Below are positions 63,462-64,000 of a stretch of DNA of 64,000 bases, piece by piece. Source of the stretch: an uncultured Gemmatimonadales bacterium (GTDB taxonomy: Bacteria; Gemmatimonadota; Gemmatimonadetes; Longimicrobiales; Gaopeijiaceae); NCBI GenBank assembly GCA_937919655.1, contig CALFPJ010000023.1, positions 1-64,000 on the forward strand, read 5' to 3'. Position numbers and translations under genes: made by a program. A model generated the notes under the pieces. That model ran no database searches, was not told the DNA's origin, and saw nothing but the letters and a program-made list of their open reading frames with translations. Positions within the stretch are counted from its first letter, which is position 1; every line of letters starts with the position of its first letter.

Positions 63462-64000
63462 TTACAGGAGCCGCCCTAGTCTCGTGGCTGCTTCTTTGAG
63501 TCGGTCTTCAGACACCGTGAGCGCGATTCGAAAGAAGCCCTCACCGCCCGCTCCGAGTGAACTGCCAGGAAGGACGACCACACCCTCCTGCTCCAAGGCC
63601 CTTGTCGCGAACGCTTCAGAAGGCTCACCCCTTGGGACCGGAACCCACAGGTACATGGTTGCCTGCGGTGACGAAGCGGAGTACCCAGCAGCGTTCAAAG
63701 CAGCCACCGCCGCATCCCGGCGCGCCTCGAACGCAGCCACGTTACCCGGAACCCACGACTCCCAGCTGTCCAGCGCCGCAACACCCGCCGCCTGCACACC
63801 TAGGAACTGCCCTGTGTCCATAAACGACTTGACCCGTGACAGCACGCCGATGATTTCGGCATTCCCGACGGCCCACCCAAGCCTCCAACCCGTCATGTTG
63901 TAGGTCTTCGACAACGAATGGAATTCGATGGCCACATCGGCGGCCCCCGCGAATTCCAGGATGCTCCGCGGGCGGTACCCGTCAAACGCGATCTCGGAAT
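63462..64000 (-). CDS. Class I PLP aminotransferase, C-terminal part (DapL-like)
   Basis: The 3' 179 codons are visible; the gene enters from the right edge. The sequence SEIAFDGYRPRSILEFAGAA leads into VAIEFHSLSKTYNMTGWRLG, which holds the PLP lysine in SLSKTYNMTGWR. This is the pattern of LL-diaminopimelate or related aminotransferases, with the C-terminal Arg region (EGFFRIALTVSEDRLKEAAT) binding substrate carboxylate. DapL or an AlaA/AspC relative are both possible. The reading frame starts outside the window. Confidence 0.88.
   Translation of the reverse strand, partial: SEIAFDGYRPRSILEFAGAADVAIEFHSLSKTYNMTGWRLGWAVGNAEIIGVLSRVKSFMDTGQFLGVQAAGVAALDSWESWVPGNVAAFEARRDAAVAALNAAGYSASSPQATMYLWVPVPRGEPSEAFATRALEQEGVVVLPGSSLGAGGEGFFRIALTVSEDRLKEAATRLGRLL

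Overview
The window is high-GC bacterial chromosome with almost no intergenic space, many 1-4 bp start/stop overlaps and frequent GTG and TTG starts. Outer-membrane-type proteins (TolC, beta-barrels), lipobox lipoproteins and a GlnRS carrying a YqeY-like tail point to a Gram-negative. The mix of M1 aminopeptidases, glycine/tyrosine-rich secreted proteins, SelA and long multi-domain lipoproteins resembles Gemmatimonadota. That placement is an inference from gene content; no 16S rRNA is present.

Layout. 1-1689: tetR and the start of a tolC that runs off the left edge (drug-efflux operon). 1756-11551: leftward envelope block with an EamA transporter, a HEAT-repeat/cyclophilin lipoprotein, a small membrane protein, an M1 aminopeptidase lipoprotein, a predicted outer-membrane barrel and a three-repeat secreted protein. 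11704-16582: tag, yheT-like hydrolase, AI-2E-family permease, an RF-like GGQ protein and a REC-PAS-PAS gene broken by an in-frame amber. 16701-19766: tRNA(CAU), then trkA-trkH for potassium uptake. 19819-23942: M50 protease, scpA, scpB, rluB, upp operon. 24045-27179: rpsT facing the pyrR-pyrB-pyrC pyrimidine operon. 27355-36135: NhaC antiporter, GHL10 hydrolase, tadA, a degenerate LexA, gltX and glnS. 36256-38264: two secreted/outer-membrane proteins. 38483-47551: complete efflux operon (adaptor, TolC, two RND pumps). 47733-48977: ispG. 49086-49640: tRNA-Ser set in a ladder of repeats with hairpins. 49718-54461: methyltransferase, TlpA-like thioredoxin, purN-purH, MBL hydrolase and erpA. 54599-60931: valS, Ig-like lipoprotein, selA, gmhB operon. 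61072-62404: a tandem HD-GYP gene wrecked by two stops and a frameshift. 62582-64000: a one-TM proline/acidic protein and the C-terminal part of a DapL-like aminotransferase.

Most of the window is housekeeping (pyrimidine, purine, isoprenoid, tRNA charging, Smc complex, K+ and Na+ transport) mixed with envelope genes. The most unusual items are: a LexA-like protein whose self-cleavage Ser and Lys are Asp and His; two signalling genes carrying premature in-frame stops; the tRNA-Ser-associated 188-bp tandem repeats containing T-arm-like hairpins; ScpB with a roughly 200-residue acidic tail encoded partly by a 9-bp minisatellite; and a predicted leaderless, self-repressing tetR promoter. No CRISPR array, insertion sequence or prophage was seen.
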